This document shows, piece by piece, positions 1-10,575 of a stretch of DNA of 34,405 nt. The translations under genes were made by a program, and so were the position numbers. Source of the stretch: Phoronis australis (taxonomy: Eukaryota; Phoronida; Phoronidae). Position 1 is the first letter of the stretch. The number at the start of each line of letters is the position of its first letter. The DNA lies in the NCBI GenBank assembly GCA_002633005.1, contig NMRA01000205.1, positions 68,565 to 102,969 on the forward strand. The letters run 5' to 3'. Below the pieces are notes generated by a model, which saw only the letters and a list, made by a program, of their open reading frames with translations, did no database searches and was not told the origin of the DNA.

Positions 1-258
1 GCCTCTTTATACCTTTCTCCAGTAACACATCAGAGGCCTCTTTATACCTTTCTGCAGTAACATTTCAGAGGCCTCTTTATACCTTTCTGCAGTAACACAT
101 CAGATGCCTCTTTATACCTTTCTCCAGTAACACATCAGAGGCCTCTTTATACCTTTCTGCAGTAACATTTCAGAGGCCTCTTTATACCTTTCTGCAGTAA
201 CACATCAGATGCCTCTTTATACCTTTCTCCAGTAACACATCAGAGGCCTCTTTATTCC
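1..258. repeat. 35-bp minisatellite with 105-bp higher-order repeat
   Basis: Seven 35-bp units start gcctctttatacctttct. Variant sites (tcc/tgc, acacat/acattt, cagag/cagat) run in the order A-B-C-A-B-C-A, so the real repeating block is 105 bp. The array is cut by the window start and decays after 246. Confidence 0.95.
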
Positions 259-1229
259 TTTACCGAAGACAAAACATGTTGTTGAGCCTAGCAAGGTGAC
301 CACTGTTTTTTCTTTTGATGATGGTGTTATAATAAACACTGAAACATGTCAATCCGGTTTAAATACATTGTTGTTAACATATGCTGCTACTTGCTATCAT
401 GGAGCTCTTTGTTCATGTCTGCAAGCAATATACCATTTTGTTCATGTCTGTAAGCAATATACCAGGTATCCCAGTTGTGTAGATGCCATGGCAATAAAGT
501 GTCACTGCCCACTGGCACTTGGCATGAGATTTGTAAGACCCTAGTTTTCCAGGTACATTGTTTTTTAATAGGCAATATGCCACAAGGTGGCGATTGTGCC
601 CCATTTTTCCAGTTCAGTTGGGAAATTGTAGCTTTTTTGCATAGTTCACACCAACTAAATGGCATCTTTACTGTCTGCCAGTTCCAGCCACAGTTCTTAA
701 CTGAATGGCAACTACTTGTGAATTTACCTTCAGTCTGCAATTTATTTTGGGCATCACTCTGAGCCCCACAATCTCATAAATTGCCAAATGTATGAACAAA
801 GACTAGTCTTTCAGTTATGAACAGAGACTAGGCTTTCAGTTATCTCCATCACCACAAGTATCCTTAAATGATGTTCTATTCAGACTCCTTTTCAGTACCA
901 ATCCTTCCGGTTTTTGTTCTGTTTTTTCATGGTGATGCAAAAGATCATGAGACGCTACCAACTAGCCTTAATTTGAGTAGATGTTTTCTCCTGTTGCTAA
1001 AGTATTTCTGTGACCATGTGGTTAGCACGTTTCCATAATGAACAGAAATCCAGTTAAGGAAGACAAGCAATAATAATTAACAATAATAATTAACCAGTTC
1101 CTAACTGTTGTTATCCACATAAATGGAGACAAGTAACATTTTTGAAACTACCTTAAGGTTTATTGTGGAATATTTTATCATTTTTTCATAAAAGTTACGT
1201 AGCACCAAGGTTCACTTTGTTCAATTTTT
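259..1229. other. Presumed HAUS5 intron, no gene seen
   Basis: AT-rich. Two short direct repeats are visible: ttcatgtctg[ca/ta]agcaatata around 413-465 and gactag[tg]ctttcagttat around 800-842. The open frames at 296-544 and 475-762 match nothing I know and have no supporting splice context. Confidence 0.5.
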
Positions 1230-1390
1230 GCATGAGATACTACAAGACAATACATTGCATGAGATACTACAAGACAATACATTGCATGAGATACTACAAG
1301 ACAATACATTGCATGAGATACTACAAGACAATACATTGCATGAGATACTACAAGACAATACATTGCATGAGATACTACAAGACAATATTT
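1230..1390. repeat. 27-bp tandem repeat, 6 copies
   Basis: The unit gcatgagatactacaagaca + atacatt is essentially identical across the copies, implying recent expansion. The unit length is a multiple of three, which explains the open frames on both strands here. Confidence 0.95.
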
Positions 1391-1727
1391 TGAGAAGTTG
1401 TGGTCATTCACAATGATATTGGAAGCCCTTGAAATTGAAAAGGCATCTTTACATGTTTGTACAAAATTGATTAGATTTTATTTAAAAGTAGGTCCAAGGG
1501 TTCATCTTGTTTTAGTATCTGTTAAATCTCAAAGTGCCGTAATGTTCTTGTGCATTAACATGATTTAAATAAATGTTATGTCAAATAAATGTTCATTTTG
1601 GGAATCTCACTCTGTTGTCGTGGTAATATAATTGCCCACCATCTTGGATTGTTTAATGAGCTTTTGATGGATTACTGCTTCTGTATTTTGTTGTACTCAG
1701 ACTTCCATTGATTTCTTTGTACTACAG
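1391..1727. other. HAUS5 intron, nothing further seen
   Basis: AT-rich sequence ending in the exon acceptor. No repeat or coding signal. Confidence 0.5.
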
Positions 1728-1808
1728 GAGAGCAAGCAGAACCTAATCCGTGTACTGGTGAAGCAGAACACCAGCTCCAAGACAAAATTAGAATCCCAGA
1801 AAAATCAG
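1728..1808 (+). CDS. HAUS5: HAUS5 exon a (first visible)
   Basis: The acceptor is tttgtactacag and the donor cag|gtaagt. The 81 bases give 27 codons, phase 0 at both ends, starting E-S-K-Q-N-L-I-R. The motif KQNTSSKTKL is the conserved HAUS5 block. The reading frame stays open past the donor to 2111, which is intronic. Confidence 0.87.
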
Positions 1809-4800
1809 GTAAGTGCTATGCAATCGGTGGTTCATCCAGATTACAGGTGTTGTGTGAGATTGGTGCACTGGTGTGTTCGTATGGCCACTTTGTTCTGGAG
1901 CAAAGAGATCTGGAATTATAATAAGCGCTTCTTTTCAAGTTTGTGCATAAGAAACTCCACCTGTTTCACATGTACTCCGTCAATAGATTTGTACAAGAGC
2001 CACTGTCGTCAAGAAGTCGGTTTATCAGAAACTATGGTAACCCCCTGTATCTGTCACTCCCAACTCAGGTGTGCATTTTACGGTCAAGGTATTGTTGGCA
2101 AGTGCACCTGAGCCGCTTTGCTTCCTGTTCCAATTTTTGTGAACAAAATGATTCATCAAATATTAAGTGAAAATCTGGGTCTAATGTAAGTTGAATTTGT
2201 TCAAAGGTGGACTGAAAATCTGGTTTTATTTTTTTGCATTTAGCTTGTCTCAGTTTAGAGATGTAGTTTGACACCTGTGTTTCTTTTGTCTTTTCAGATC
2301 CTTCATTACCTCCAGACAACAGTGTGCGCCCACGAGGCTGATACTATTTCCATGGTTGCGCAGTTGAAGCATGGCATTAGGCGTGAGATCGAAGCCTTTG
2401 CTGGAATCTCACTGCCTTACCTCATGTTCACAGTAATGGATAAGTGAGGTTCCAGGTTTTTTCTTTGACTCAGTCTTTTGTATGATTTAAATGACATCCT
2501 CGTGTGTTTCTTTTAATGCTTTGTGTGGTTTTATTATGCGCCCACATATTTATATGTGGACGCATTATGCCGTCATCTCCGTCCGTCCGGGCGGCGTCCG
2601 TCCGGCGTCCGCTGCTTCATCTCCAAAACCCTTTGACATACGTTCATGAAATTTGGCACATATGTTCCATTCATGAATGGGACGGCATGTGCGAACTTTC
2701 GGATGGATCCGACTACCGGTGTGCCCCCTAGTGGCAATTTTATTTTTTTACGCTTACCTTTGTATCTTCAAAAGTCCTGAACGGATTTTCATGAAATTTA
2801 GTATGTAGGCACCTATTAGTGAGATGTCGCTATCCTCCCGTTTTCAGATGGATTCGACATAGTTTGCGCCACCTAGTGGCCATTTTTAGTGTTTTCGAGT
2901 CTGTTTTTGTGCGTCCACCTCTCTATCAACCAAACCGCTCGAAGGATGATTGTGAAAATTGGCATGTATATGCTTACTATGTAGAGGATAGTTGACGATG
3001 ATTTTCAGACGATTTAGACTACTGTGGCGCCTCCTATTGGCAGTTTTGTTTTTTGCGCCTATGGCTGTATCTCCTAAACCGTTCGCAGGATCTTTATGAA
3101 ATTTAATAAGTGATTATGTTAACAACAGACGATGACGACTTTTGGACGGATTCCGCCTACCAGTGTGCTCCCTAGTGGCAATTTTATTTTTTTACGTTTA
3201 CCTCTGTATCTTAACAAGTCCTTAACGGATTATCATGAAATTTGGTATGTAGGCACCTATTAGTGCGATGACGCTATCCTCCCGTTTTCGGATAGATTCG
3301 ACCTAGTTTACAACACCCAGTGGCCATTTTTACTGTTTTTGAGTCTGCTTTTTTGGCGTCCACCCCTCTATCAACCAAACCGCTATAAGTATGATTGTGA
3401 AAATTGGCATGTGTCAGGGCTTGGAATTTTCCGCGGAAACGCAGATTTCCGCTTTTTTCAAATGTGCTTTCCGCTTTTTTTTATAATATTTCCGCGTAAA
3501 AAAATCGGATTTGATATGAAATTTCCGCGGCAAATTCCTTTCTTACCGCGGCGTTGCAGACAACGTTCACCTCGAAAAGCGGAAGTTGCTCTTTATGTTC
3601 GGAGGAACGTAAATTGTCAACATTGCCGGGGCGTCTGGGATAGCGTGGTGTGATTTTCAATGGCGTCTCGTGTTATTGTTAAGCGCGGCGACAAATACTA
3701 CCGCTCTGCAGCCAAAAATGTGTGGGTTGGAAGTAGACGGGCGAGCTAAAAGGACGCAGACGCACGCTACTGATGGTAACGTTTTTTTTTTTTTATTTTT
3801 TTTTTAGTCCTCCCGATTTTTGTCGGGGAAAGGTTCACATTGACCAGTTCTAGGCTGGTTATCGGGCGATGATTTGGGCCGTAAAAGTTTCAAAGTTTCC
3901 GCGTTTTTTGTCGTTGGTCATTCCAAGCCCTGATGTATGTTCTTACTATGAAGAGGACGGTTGACGCTGAATTTCCCATGACTTTGATTACTGTGGCGTC
4001 TCCTAGCCTATTGAGGAGACAATGACCATGCCTTTCCATTTTGCAAAGTACAACATACTACATATATGCCCTCTACTGGCCACTTTATGGTACCAATAAA
4101 CAACCCTAGAAGGATACCGTATGCGGTGCAATTGTGGGCGCTTTTCAACGCTCTGCGTTGCTCTTGTATCAATGATTAAAGTTGTCATCATAAAAAAATG
4201 TTCATCTAAGAAATCTTTGTAATCTTCTTTCTGGGATAATAATTCTCATCTTGGAAATGTTTAGAGGAAAGTTAAGAGGGTGAAAGAGTGTAAATTGAGA
4301 CATTCGCTTGTCAGAAATATTTCTGATCAGCAAAGAAATTCAACTTATTAATATCTTAATTAATAATTTAATGTGCGGATAGCAACATATCTATTTTGTG
4401 TTGAAGAATGTTGCCAAAATTTGTCAATGTTTTTAAGGTGAAAGCAAGTAAAATTTTGATCTTAATGTTTTATGTGTAAAAACACTGACAGATCGCTCAT
4501 TATATTGGAGAGACATTTTTCAATGTTAATTACTGTTCTGTTTGTTTGTATTTACTTGCTATGGAACAAAAGAAAGTGACGTTAACGCCCCAGCAAAAGA
4601 CCTGCTTCTTAATACCGCATTCAGCTCCTTTGAGAAAGCACAAATGACTACCACAGACTACATGCATTCACTGGCCAGTGGGATGTTGTGTTTGTTCAAT
4701 GGAAGTGAATGCAGAGCCAAGATTTGAGCCTTTTGCTGGGTTGTTTATGTCAGTTTCCAGTGTTGCATGCATAGTAAATATACGCCAACGGAACTATAAG

Positions 4801-7800
4801 CACAGATGAATGTCTTAACATGATGACCAGGATTTGTATTTTTACTTAAAATAACATCAAAAACAGTTACTGTAATGCAAACATTTAAGTTTTGCCAGCA
4901 CGCCATCTGTTGGCCACATCACGTGACTTAATGAATGTAAGTTTGAAAAGATTTCAGCCCCTACCAGCAAGACTTTAAGTGTTTGCAACATATTTTTCCC
5001 GCCATATTGAGATTGACATACTCGTATTCAAAAACAGTAATGCATTTTCCTTTAAGTTAACATTCCAATTGATATTCTTTTGTCCTTTTTTACTGGAAAT
5101 TTCTTGACCATGAGTTTGATGTCCACTCAAATACTCAGAATGCATGAAGATGAATTGTTTAACAGGAGTTGTTCTTATAACAGGATCTCCATTCTTCTCC
5201 AGGTTTGTACAGTCAGGTAATTTTCAAAACAACCTGAACATTCTTCAAAAGACTTCTGTCAGACTTAGCCAAACTTGGACAAACTTTACTTTAGTCAGAA
5301 TGGTTTTGAAACTCTGTTAAACATTTTTGGCAATAAAATGGCATTTTGTCGAACTGTAATCAGAGTTCAGTGGACAACATAGTGCCTAGTCGCTAACTGT
5401 GTATAAGTACATAGACTTGTAAAACAATTTGTTAGAATTTCAAGTACCTGGAGCAATTCTTCTCTGACAAGATTTTGTTGAGAATCTGCTGGAATTGAAA
5501 CGTTTTCTTGTCAAAAAGAAATTGGATAATTATTTAGTTGCGGCTTCGTCTGTCAAAACAGTCGAATTACAGCTTGGTCCAGTTCATTTTGAATCCACTG
5601 TGCAATCCGCAATTTAATGTATAGTAGTGATTATTCATTTTGGTTATACTTACCTTGCAGTGCCCACAAAATTGCAGTCGTGGATTTATCTATAAACCGC
5701 TTCAGTGACCCTGTATGGTCTGCGGCCAATCAGTCGATCCCAAAGGTCCTGGATCTGATTAAATTCCCAAGGTTTAAGGTAAAATTATTTGGAGTTGAAA
5801 CAAATCTTTAATCTGAATTACAACATGGATTTAAACGAATGCTCAATTTTGTTTTAATCAAAGGCACATGGACATGACTGTTTGAGTGGCTCTAAATTCT
5901 ATCTTGTTATATAATAGCACTGCGTGTATTTTTGCAATGCACTTAATATGCATGATAATTTGCAAAATGAAAATGGATATTAATTTGTAAGACATTCCAT
6001 TGATATTTTGTTATATTAATGATTTTACGCTTTTTTCCAAGGATCCGTGTGAGGCTATGAAAACCTAGAATACAATTTGTTTAGTTTTAATTTTTAAAAG
6101 TATATTAGTCTATTACTGGTTTGATTCTTGATAACTTGTGAACCTCTCTCTTGTTCTCTAGAGCCCAGAACATGTTTTATTCTTGGCATTGGATATGAAG
6201 GTAAGAGTGGACGAACTGTCCGACTTGCTGGTCAATCGACCTTTGACACAAGACACTGGACACGAGCAGGCATACAGTGTGGAGAAAATAACTCGTAAGA
6301 ATTCATATTGGAAATAACTCTGGTGGCAAATAGCTTAATGTTGCATTCTAATTTCATAATCACGGTTGAAGACTGGCTAATCTACATCTGCCATCAGCAC
6401 TGTGAAATAGAATTGTGTACTAGTCTGAAAGATATAGCTGGTTACACGATATTGAGCCTAGGTGAACACTGTAGTTTTTAAAAGAAAGTTGATGTCTCTT
6501 CTCGTCAAATATTGGTGAACTTTAAAAATTTTCAAATGATTTAGAAAGTGTTATTTTTCGTCTGATTTATGCTTGAGTTTGTCACCATATTTTTGGCAAA
6601 GCCAAGCGAATTTCAACAAAATTCAACTTTTTTGTAAAAACCAGCAGTAGTTAGCGAGAGACAGTTTTATTCTGATCTTAATGATTTTTCAACTCTTTGG
6701 TTGTTATCCAAACCAAAAAGATCATCAGTCTCAAGGCCACACACCACAATTGATTGATTTTCTCAAGAAGCTATGTCCCACCAGGGAAATTGTTTTGCTA
6801 ATCATAAAATTATTTTGGCTAGGGGGTTCTGTTTTGTCAAGATGCAAGCTCCGTTTGTCTGTTTCACAGAGATAAATGATATAGTATTACTTTTTCTGCT
6901 GAATTAGGAAGGCTGTTTACATCTTTTCCTATTGTTTCATGGATTGTACTTACTCGCTAACAGAATGGTTACTAACGTGGACAGATGTCTGAAACATAAC
7001 CAGGGTTCCATTTTTGCAATAAACATAACATCAAAATGGTTGATTTCACTTAGAATTTAAAAATAACAGATTCTGAAATTTGAAGTTGATGGTAAAATGC
7101 AACATTTCTCTCTATCAGGCATCTTCAGGTGACTACCGCTTAAATATCAAGTGTTCAAGACACAATAGGTTATCATAGCTGCAGGTTGAAAAACCTGTTT
7201 GGTATTTGATGAATATTGTGTTATTCACAGGACACATCTGAATTACAAAGATTACTTTTTAGCAAACTTGTCATTTTGGCCACAACTGTTCCAGTCAACC
7301 CTTTAAAATGTTATTTTGTTTATGTTGCAGACATGTGCGATGAGGTTGCTAAGCATAATGAGGCTCTCCTGGGTGAACTACAACCATCGCTGAAATCAAG
7401 GATATCCCGTGCTACCCAGGCCCTGTCTGACTGCATCAGTGTCAAGGACACGGTTGGAGTGTGGTAAGTTGGATAGCAGGGGGGCTAGTATTTTAATGTA
7501 TGGTCTGTTTGCAAATATCATCCATTATCTTTCAAGGTTTTGCTTCAGGGAAGTGAGTTTCTGCATTTCTTGGTTACTAGATTCCTGGAATAAAGGATCA
7601 TGTTCATGTGATTTTTGTTTTTAGTAACTGAAGGATGTTATACGTCATTTTAATTAATTCTCTGTTGTTCCATACTCATTGGGGTTAACACTTTGAGCAT
7701 CTAAACTCAGAAAGTCAAAAAGTCAGCACACCCCTATGTGGTCCGTTTCATAAAAATCACTCGAGACTTACGACAGAAATTTGATCATATGCTTCTCCCA

Positions 7801-8083
7801 ACTATTTCTGGCCACGGTCAAAGACGTTCAATTTATTGCGCGTCTTGAAATTCCCAATACCTGACCTTATCAATTGGGGGTGGGTGTGTATTTGTTAGTT
7901 GATGGTGTGTAATTGAAACACAGCTTACTCGTCTTGATCATGTGTAGTCAGTGATTGGTTGTTACTTGCAGGTGGGACCAGCCAGCCCAACATACTGTGC
8001 CGTGGGTGATGGTGGACCAGCACACATTGCAACAGTGGAGAGATAAGTGGACCGTGACAGTGACCAGGCTGAGGCAATTCTAG
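1728..8083 (+). CDS. HAUS5: HAUS augmin-like complex subunit 5, C-terminal part (6 exons, 5' end outside window)
   Basis: Exons 1728-1808, 2298-2443, 5661-5778, 6162-6294, 7331-7463 and 7972-8083 splice with matching phases (0,2,0,1,2) into 240 codons plus TAG. Identification rests on two blocks I recognise from vertebrate HAUS5: LIRVLVKQNTSSKTKL in the first exon (human has a similar V-R-L-L-I-K-x-N-S-A-S-K-T-R-L) and the C-terminal VWWDQPAQHTVPW followed by TLQQWRDKW (human W-W-E-Q-P-G-Q, then L-P-Q-W). The spacing between the blocks also fits the family, and vertebrate HAUS5 is about 630 residues, so roughly the last 38% is here. HAUS5 is one of eight augmin subunits. Augmin binds spindle microtubules and recruits the gamma-tubulin ring complex for branching nucleation. 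The visible part is mostly predicted helix. It faces the matrix gene tail to tail. The exon structure is seen directly; the function is by homology. Confidence 0.87.
1809..2297 (+). other. HAUS5 intron a-b
   Basis: The exon frame stays open to 2111 by chance past a good gtaagt donor. Nothing else recognised. Confidence 0.6.
2298..2443 (+). CDS. HAUS5: HAUS5 exon b
   Basis: The acceptor is cttttcag and the donor taa|gtgagg. It encodes 48 codons plus two bases (ILHYLQTTVCAHEADT onward, ending VMD). Another GT at 2432-2433 (aca|gtaatg) was considered, but only the gtgagg donor keeps the frame open into the next exon. Confidence 0.84.
2538..4141. mobile_element. Composite repeat element of ~150-bp modules with short inverted ends
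   Basis: It begins GCGCCCACA (2538-2546) and ends TGTGGGCGC (4133-4141), a 9-bp inverted match. A small hairpin, CCACATAT-TT-ATATGTGG, sits at the left end (2542-2559). Inside, diverged ~150-bp modules repeat lines of the type 'cctagtggcaatttt ... aaaccg ... catgaaatttggcatgta'. A three-module block recurs with about 443-bp spacing (compare 2758 and 3201). It is split by the insertion at 3415-3932. No transposase frame is visible, so it is non-autonomous or a decayed relic. Confidence 0.55.
3415..3932. mobile_element. Nested 518-bp hAT-like non-autonomous transposon
   Basis: Terminal inverted repeats are CAGGGCTTGGAAT and ATTCCAAGCCCTG. Flanks are atgtgt and atgtat, a probable 6-bp target duplication with one change; the neighbouring uninterrupted module confirms the target. 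TTTCCGC recurs many times near both ends, like subterminal transposase sites. A short frame at 3660 (M-A-S-R-V-I-V-K-R) may be a coding remnant. The CAGGG...CCCTG ends are typical of hAT elements. Confidence 0.7.
4142..5660. other. HAUS5 intron b-c, unique AT-rich sequence
   Basis: An open frame at 4542-4727 looks faintly coding, but the flanking exons already join in phase and span the homologous HAUS5 region. Nothing else seen. Confidence 0.5.
5661..5778 (+). CDS. HAUS5: HAUS5 exon c
   Basis: The acceptor is taccttgcag and the donor aag|gtaaaa. One base completes the split codon (Asn), then 39 codons follow (AHKIAVVDLSINRFSDPVW onward, ending FPRFK). It ends in phase 0. Confidence 0.83.
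5779..6161. other. HAUS5 intron c-d, nothing seen
   Basis: AT-rich spacer with a pyrimidine tract before the acceptor. No repeats recognised. Confidence 0.5.
6162..6294 (+). CDS. HAUS5: HAUS5 exon d
   Basis: The acceptor is ttgttctctag and the donor ctc|gtaaga. It has 44 codons plus one base, starting SPEHVLFLALDMKVRVDELS. The leucine-rich amphipathic pattern fits the helical C-terminal half of the family. Confidence 0.84.
6295..7330. other. HAUS5 intron d-e, nothing seen
   Basis: AT-rich spacer. The open frame at 6681-6875 has no recognisable content. Confidence 0.5.
7331..7463 (+). CDS. HAUS5: HAUS5 exon e
   Basis: The acceptor is tatgttgcag and the donor gtg|gtaagt. Two bases complete a His codon, then MCDEVAKHNEALLGELQ onward to KDTVGV, with the first Trp codon of the WWDQP motif split across the following intron. 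Confidence 0.86.
7464..7971. other. HAUS5 intron e-f, nothing seen
   Basis: AT-rich spacer without repeats. It begins gtaagt and ends cttgcag. Confidence 0.5.
7972..8083 (+). CDS. HAUS5: HAUS5 terminal exon
   Basis: The acceptor is gttacttgcag. The first base completes Trp, then WDQPAQHTVPWVMVDQHTLQ and QWRDKWTVTVTRLRQF and a TAG stop at 8081-8083. The W-W-[DE]-Q-P and L-x-Q-W-R signatures mark the HAUS5 C-terminus. The last 12 codons are also the first unit of a 36-bp repeat that continues past the stop. Confidence 0.88.
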
Positions 8084-8224
8084 TGGACCGTTACAGTGAC
8101 CAGGCTGAGGCAGCTCTAGTGGACCATGGAAGTGACCAGGCTGAGTTAGCTCTAGTGGACTGTGGAAGTGACCAGGCTAAGTTAGCTCTAGTTGACCGTC
8201 ACTAGGCTGAGGCAGTTCTAATAG
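8048..8224 (+). repeat. 36-bp tandem repeat crossing the HAUS5 stop codon
   Basis: Four full units (8048-8083, 8084-8119, 8120-8155, 8156-8191) and a decayed fifth. Each unit runs tggaccgtgacagtgaccag to ctctag. Every full unit is 12 codons in the HAUS5 frame and ends in TAG; units 3 and 4 also carry an internal TAG. Confidence 0.9.
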
Positions 8225-9440
8225 ACCGTGTCCTAATGATTTGGACGTCTAATGCTTTCAGATCAAGAACCGATAAAGCAATAGACTGATATTAGGCCAA
8301 AACTTTGGTAATCTAATGTGTTCAGATGATGAGGGATGAGGTTGCCAAGATTGATTCATGTTTGAGCTGAAGTCTCTCGCTTGTCAGGGCTTAGGTTTCA
8401 AACTCTGTGTTCCTTGGTTGGCTGTGAGCATTGCACCAATTCCTTTTTGCCCATCACTGCTTGGTCTATATTTATCATAGTTTAAATAGCATGGGGACTG
8501 AGACTTTTACAAGACACATTAAATAGTAGCGCCTTGACACGTGTCAATCAAGAACTAATTGAACGTGAACATTGCCAGCCTGAGGATAAAATGTAAAACA
8601 TCAGATGTCACATTTAGGAAATTTTATGCTAATCATTTGAGTTGTTTGCAAATTTATTTTGAACGCTATTTTAGTGCAGCAAAAAATCCCTGAAGTTGAA
8701 AACTGTTGTTATGCCAATATGGTTTGTAGTCGGAGGATTCACTCCAGTCTTGAAAATCTAATGGGTGTGGACTGTGCTTTTAAACTTGAATGTGCAAAAT
8801 TTGTTAAATTAGTTTAGGTGATTGGATGTATTCAGCACAAACTGAATGTACATGAAGGTATAAAATCATAGTTAGTTCTGGTCTGTACGCAACTTATTTC
8901 AACTAAAAACATAAAAAGCAGCTACCTGCAACAATTTCAAACAATGTCATTTTTTTTGAAAAGCTCCACAAAGGCACAGAAGCCATGATTTCACAAGCAA
9001 TTACCAAAAAACAAATCATTTTGTTCATCTTGTTTGGATTTTCTTTTTCACAAAAGTGGGCAACAACTAAAAATACTGCACCACCCACTTGATTTTCAAA
9101 TAACAGACATCACAACTCACTACCGTTCTTTTGGTCTGATGGTAGGATTCAAAACTTGCGAAACTGGATCCATACGGCCATTGTCTGCAAGGACAGCTCA
9201 TGAAATCTGTTTGATCAGCCAATGACTATGGCCCTTTGCACATGAGCATTCGTGTTGTGTGAGAGCAAAATTATTCCTCATACCTGTTGGCTTGTCCCAG
9301 CAATAGGCAAACATTCCTGGAATATACACTGTATATTGGACGTGTCATTATTCAGCTGTTCATATTGTTTTTAATGTGTGTGAATATGTGCTTTTTAATT
9401 ACTGAACTGATATTCATCATTTATTGTTTCAATCTTTAAG
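8225..9440 (+). other. HAUS5 3' untranslated region
   Basis: AT-rich sequence between the stop-spanning repeat and the first AATAAA. Open frames at 8903-9088 (-) and 9034-9225 (+) look like chance. Confidence 0.4.
9420..9425 (-). terminator. Candidate polyadenylation signal of the matrix gene
   Basis: TTTATT on the plus strand (AATAAA on minus) is the first canonical signal found after the stop at 10385, implying a 3' UTR of about 0.97 kb that includes the 41-bp array. Variant signals closer in are not excluded. Confidence 0.3.
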
Positions 9441-9446
9441 AATAAA
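9441..9446 (+). terminator. Candidate polyadenylation signal of HAUS5
   Basis: This is the first AATAAA on the plus strand after the HAUS5 stop, implying a 3' UTR of about 1.37 kb. Confidence 0.4.
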
Positions 9447-9977
9447 ACTAATATTGTTTCTGCTTAATTTTTTTTTCTCATTCCATGATTCACTCTGCTA
9501 TTGCACTATGGTATTGCACTATTCTCTAAGTTGCAAAATTCACTTTCAACATGTTCACTAACAGGCAAAGAAAACTAAAATTTCCCGTTGAGAACTTAGC
9601 AAAATGCTATTTCCAATAATAAATAAAACTCGCATAATGTATAAAAAATGTCTATTCAAATATTGCACTAATTTTACAAACAGCAATTTGCATAGGACTA
9701 CCATTAAGACCTTTGACTCGACTTCTTGTCATAAAATCTGATTCGAAATCACTAAGGAGTACTGTGTCTTCAAACAGTTATTATCATTCCTAAGAATCTA
9801 CATAGCCTCAGCAAATTCCCTGATTTGGTGAACGAAAATCAAGGACTACAGCATCCAATCTTCAGTTGGGACCAGTTAGTGCCATTGGAACTGTGTATCA
9901 GTTTTGATGGTTACTTGTACATGTATGCTGATGGCTTAAAAATAATCATTGAAATCACTCCACTTAAGTCAATCCTT

Positions 9978-10183
9978 ATGGGTTCATAAGGAAGTTACAA
10001 AGTGCGCCAGGTCCCATAATGGGTTCATAAGGAAGTTACAAAGTGCGCCAGGTCCCGTAATGGGTTCATAAGGAAGTTACAAAGTGCGCCAGGTCCTGTA
10101 ATGGGTTCATAAGGACGTTACAAAGTGCGCCAGGTCCCATAAGGGGTTCATAAGGAAGTTACAAAGTGTGCCAGGTCCCGTAA
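9978..10183. repeat. 41-bp tandem repeat, 5 copies
   Basis: The unit gggttcataaggaagttaca + aagtgcgccaggtcccataat has spacing of exactly 41 (9980, 10021, 10062, 10103, 10144). It lies in the probable 3' UTR of the matrix gene. Confidence 0.93.
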
Positions 10184-10384
10184 CCATCACAGATCAGCAT
10201 ACACTACAGCTTGCCATCACATTTTACTGAATTATATTCTATTGGTTCACAAGCGCCAAAGTGACAACGCTCTGTTGACCGATAATCCAAACAAACACTT
10301 CAAGTTGGCATCTTGAGCTAGGCATGTCAATTAACTCTATTCTAAGTTTTCTCCAAATGTAGTGACATTTAGCATCAACTAGTT

Positions 10385-10575
10385 CTAAATATTCCCCCTA
10401 AATATAGTCCTGTGATTGTGCTGTCCATCACTGACAGAAGTTTCTGTGGTAGCATTCTTGCAGGACCGCCCATTTTCCTCAAGGGTCAGCCCCTCGGGGC
10501 AACTGCATTGGAAACTACCTGGTGTGTTGATGCATTTGTGTGTGCAGGGCTTCTCATGTCTGCATTCATTAAGAT
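10385..10575 (-). CDS. Matrix protein terminal exon 12: calcium-binding EGF and C-terminal tail
   Basis: The acceptor is gtgtacgtag, with a weak pyrimidine tract. It reads D-L-N-E-C, then [20 protein letters not shown] and ENGRSC, then a 24-residue tail with one N-glycosylation sequon (N-A-T) and a TAG stop at 10387-10385. There is no GPI or membrane signal. Confidence 0.82.

Noticed and set aside
1-258. CRISPR-like regular repeats
   Set aside because: Units abut without unique spacers, and the window is eukaryotic.
1163-1416. Repetitive open frames (MHEILQDNTL-type)
   Set aside because: Products of a 27-bp tandem repeat.
2432-2437. Alternative donor aca|gtaatg of HAUS5 exon b
   Set aside because: It gives the wrong phase for the next exon; the gtgagg donor ten bases on keeps the frame.
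4542-4727. Open frame resembling coding sequence in HAUS5 intron b-c
   Set aside because: The flanking exons already join in phase and cover the homologous region without a gap; no good donor was found.
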